From positions 1-6,549 of the forward strand of contig CALFIT010000225.1 in NCBI GenBank assembly GCA_937877465.1: a stretch of 6,549 bases of DNA. Reading direction: 5' to 3'. Shown piece by piece: positions 5,666-6,549 of this stretch. The DNA comes from an uncultured Bacteroidales bacterium. GTDB taxonomy: Bacteria; Bacteroidota; Bacteroidia; Bacteroidales; F082. Position numbers and translations under genes: made by a program. The notes under the pieces are model-generated. The model searched no databases and was not told the origin of the DNA. It worked only from the letters and a program-made list of their open reading frames with translations. Numbering within the stretch: the stretch's first letter is position 1; each line of letters starts with the position of its first letter.

Positions 5666-6549
5666 GCGTTGTGTTCCTCCGTGATTTTTCGTTCTATATG
5701 GTTCAGTTTCAAATGGATGTCGGGATATTCCTTCTTCAGCCATTCGTAGATGGTTTGGGCAAAGAAGACGCTTCGGTGTTGGCCTCCCGTGCAGCCAAAC
5801 GAAACCATCAGGTTGCTGAAATGCCGCTCGCGGTAGTTGTCGACGCTTTGGTTCACAATGCCTTTCACATGGTCGAGGAAGACGTGGACTTGCGGCTTGG
5901 CCATAAGGTAGTCGATGACTTCCCAGTCGCGGCCGGTCTTGGTCTTGAACTCGGGCTCGCGTCCCGGATTGGGCAAGGCGCGACAGTCGAAGACGAAGCC
6001 GCCGCCGTTGCCGCTGAAGTCGTCGGGATAGCCTTTCTTGAATGAGAAACTGTTTACTGTGACTGTTAGTTTAGAGTTTGGAGTTGAGAGTTTAGAGTTG
6101 AGAGTCAGTGGGTAGTTGAGAGTTGGGAGTTGGTGGATGACGTTTTGGAGTTCGGGGTAGTCGTTTAAGGGGTGGGTCTCGTTCCAGACCCTCAGTTCTT
6201 TTAGCGCGTAGGGGATGCTTTCGATGAAGTGGGATTTCTTTTGGATGAGTCCTCTAAACCCGTAGGCACCAAGTACTTGCAGTAGGCGGAGATACACAAA
6301 ATAAGGCTGGTAAAGGTCAAATTTCACCGCATCGGGATCGACGAAATGGGCCAATTCCATTTTGTAGTATTCGATGAGATCGTCGCGCAGGTTTTGCGGC
6401 ATCTGCGCCTTCACTTGGTAGAGCAGCGAAACCACGTCGTAGTTCAGAGGGCCTTTTCGTCCGCCTTGGAAGTCGATGAAATACAAGTCGTTGCCCTTTA
6501 CCATGATGTTGCGCGACTGGAAATCGCGGTACATGAAGAAGCCGTCGGG
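5662..6549 (-). CDS. AmgK-like sugar kinase domain fused to RapZ C-terminal domain (5' truncated by window edge)
   Basis: The frame is open through the right edge (P-D-G-F-F-M-Y-R-D...), so 295 codons are visible and the N-lobe of the kinase is missing. The kinase part shows a catalytic loop Y-R-D-F-Q-S-R-N (base Asp codon at 6523-6525, Asn at 6508-6510). The metal-binding Asp follows in YFIDFQGGRKGPLNYDVVSLL (Asp codon 6472-6474). This pattern recalls AmgK, the anomeric MurNAc/GlcNAc kinase of the aminoglycoside phosphotransferase fold. After a repeat-encoded linker, a RapZ C-terminal domain runs from about 6063 to 5680: FVFDCRALPNP, KTGRDWEVIDYL, then the hallmark GCTGGQHRS (5770-5796). In E. 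coli this domain binds glucosamine-6-phosphate and small RNAs; the P-loop domain of standard RapZ is replaced here by the kinase. The ATGA overlap with the MurU-like gene implies co-translation. Substrate and sensing role are inferred. Confidence 0.85.
   Translation of the reverse strand, partial: PDGFFMYRDFQSRNIMVKGNDLYFIDFQGGRKGPLNYDVVSLLYQVKAQMPQNLRDDLIEYYKMELAHFVDPDAVKFDLYQPYFVYLRLLQVLGAYGFRGLIQKKSHFIESIPYALKELRVWNETHPLNDYPELQNVIHQLPTLNYPLTLNSKLSTPNSKLTVTVNSFSFKKGYPDDFSGNGGGFVFDCRALPNPGREPEFKTKTGRDWEVIDYLMAKPQVHVFLDHVKGIVNQSVDNYRERHFSNLMVSFGCTGGQHRSVFFAQTIYEWLKKEYPDIHLKLNHIERKITEEHNA
5676..5680 (-). promoter_or_regulatory. Possible Shine-Dalgarno site for the nucleotidyltransferase
   Basis: GGAGG on the minus strand lies 10 nt before ATG 5665, within the final codons of the kinase/RapZ gene (T-E-E). 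The spacing is slightly long, and the bases may simply reflect the encoded Glu codons. It mildly supports ATG 5665 over the upstream in-frame ATG. Confidence 0.35.
6068..6134 (-). repeat. Degenerate 7-nt tandem repeat encoding the interdomain linker
   Basis: On the plus strand, five uninterrupted 7-mers run from 6068 to 6102 (AGTTTAG, AGTTTGG, AGTTGAG, AGTTTAG, AGTTGAG). An 11-nt irregular stretch follows (AGTCAGT plus GGGT), then three more units from 6114 to 6134 (AGTTGAG, AGTTGGG, AGTTGGT). The coding-strand consensus is CTMAACT. Three units make 21 nt, so the protein shows a 7-residue echo (NSKLSTP then NSKLT). It covers residues joining the kinase and RapZ domains. Bases 6047-6067 carry a related ACAGT-rich stretch. 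Similar heptamer runs occur between genes in Bacteroidetes as I recall; here the run is within a gene. Confidence 0.75.

Noticed and set aside
5666..5743. An upstream in-frame ATG extending the nucleotidyltransferase by 26 residues.
   Set aside because: The extra residues overlap the RapZ C-terminal coding region and do not resemble the family N-terminus. ATG 5665 sits in an ATGA overlap and begins just before the conserved MILAAG strand.
6045..6140. The heptamer run considered as a CRISPR or an intergenic repeat marking the end of one gene and the start of another.
   Set aside because: Units are 7 nt with no spacers, and the reading frame stays open from the kinase into the RapZ domain, so it is an intragenic linker repeat.
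1..6549. tRNA, rRNA, riboswitch, insertion sequence, CRISPR array or intrinsic terminator anywhere in the window.
   Set aside because: The real genes tile the window with gaps of at most 3 nt. No cloverleaf, transposase motif, regular repeat-spacer pattern or hairpin plus T-run was found by eye.

Overview
The window looks like chromosomal DNA from a member of the Bacteroidetes, probably order Bacteroidales. The evidence is a PorQ-type component of the type IX secretion system (T9SS, found in this phylum), a RecF followed directly by a short DUF721/DciA-type protein, an AddB-type nuclease lacking a visible P-loop, and a sugar kinase-like domain fused to a RapZ C-terminal domain. No ribosomal RNA or other strong taxonomic marker is present, so the genus cannot be named.

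Layout. Essentially every base is coding and no gap exceeds a few nucleotides, so no promoter, RNA gene or intrinsic terminator was found. The plus strand carries the 3' part of a porQ gene (to 593), recF (597-1724) and a DUF721/DciA-like gene (1711-2001), which overlaps the end of recF. The minus strand carries three tightly packed genes, read from right to left. First is a protein with an aminoglycoside-phosphotransferase-type kinase domain fused to a RapZ C-terminal domain (truncated by the right edge, ending at 5662). Next is a sugar-1-phosphate nucleotidyltransferase (5665-4907, ATGA overlap). Last is a 967-residue AddB-like PD-(D/E)XK nuclease (4905-2002). The two gene groups converge, and their stop codons abut with no base between them at 2001/2002.

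How the genes may work together. RecF and the DciA-like protein belong to replication and gap repair. The AddB-like protein belongs to double-strand-break resection, if an AddA partner is encoded elsewhere. The kinase plus nucleotidyltransferase pair resembles AmgK/MurU, which phosphorylates N-acetylmuramate (or another amino sugar) at C1 and converts it to the UDP-sugar in peptidoglycan recycling. The RapZ C-terminal domain, which senses glucosamine-6-phosphate in Escherichia coli, is here joined to the kinase. This suggests, as inference, a link between amino-sugar sensing and cell-wall sugar salvage.

The most notable non-gene signals are two repeats embedded in frame in coding sequence. 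One is a run of 7-nt units (consensus CTMAACT on the coding strand) that forms the linker between the kinase and RapZ domains. The other is a REP-like palindrome with the core TTCGACAGGCTCAA inside the nucleotidyltransferase gene. A strong Shine-Dalgarno match ahead of the DciA-like gene is also unusual for this phylum.
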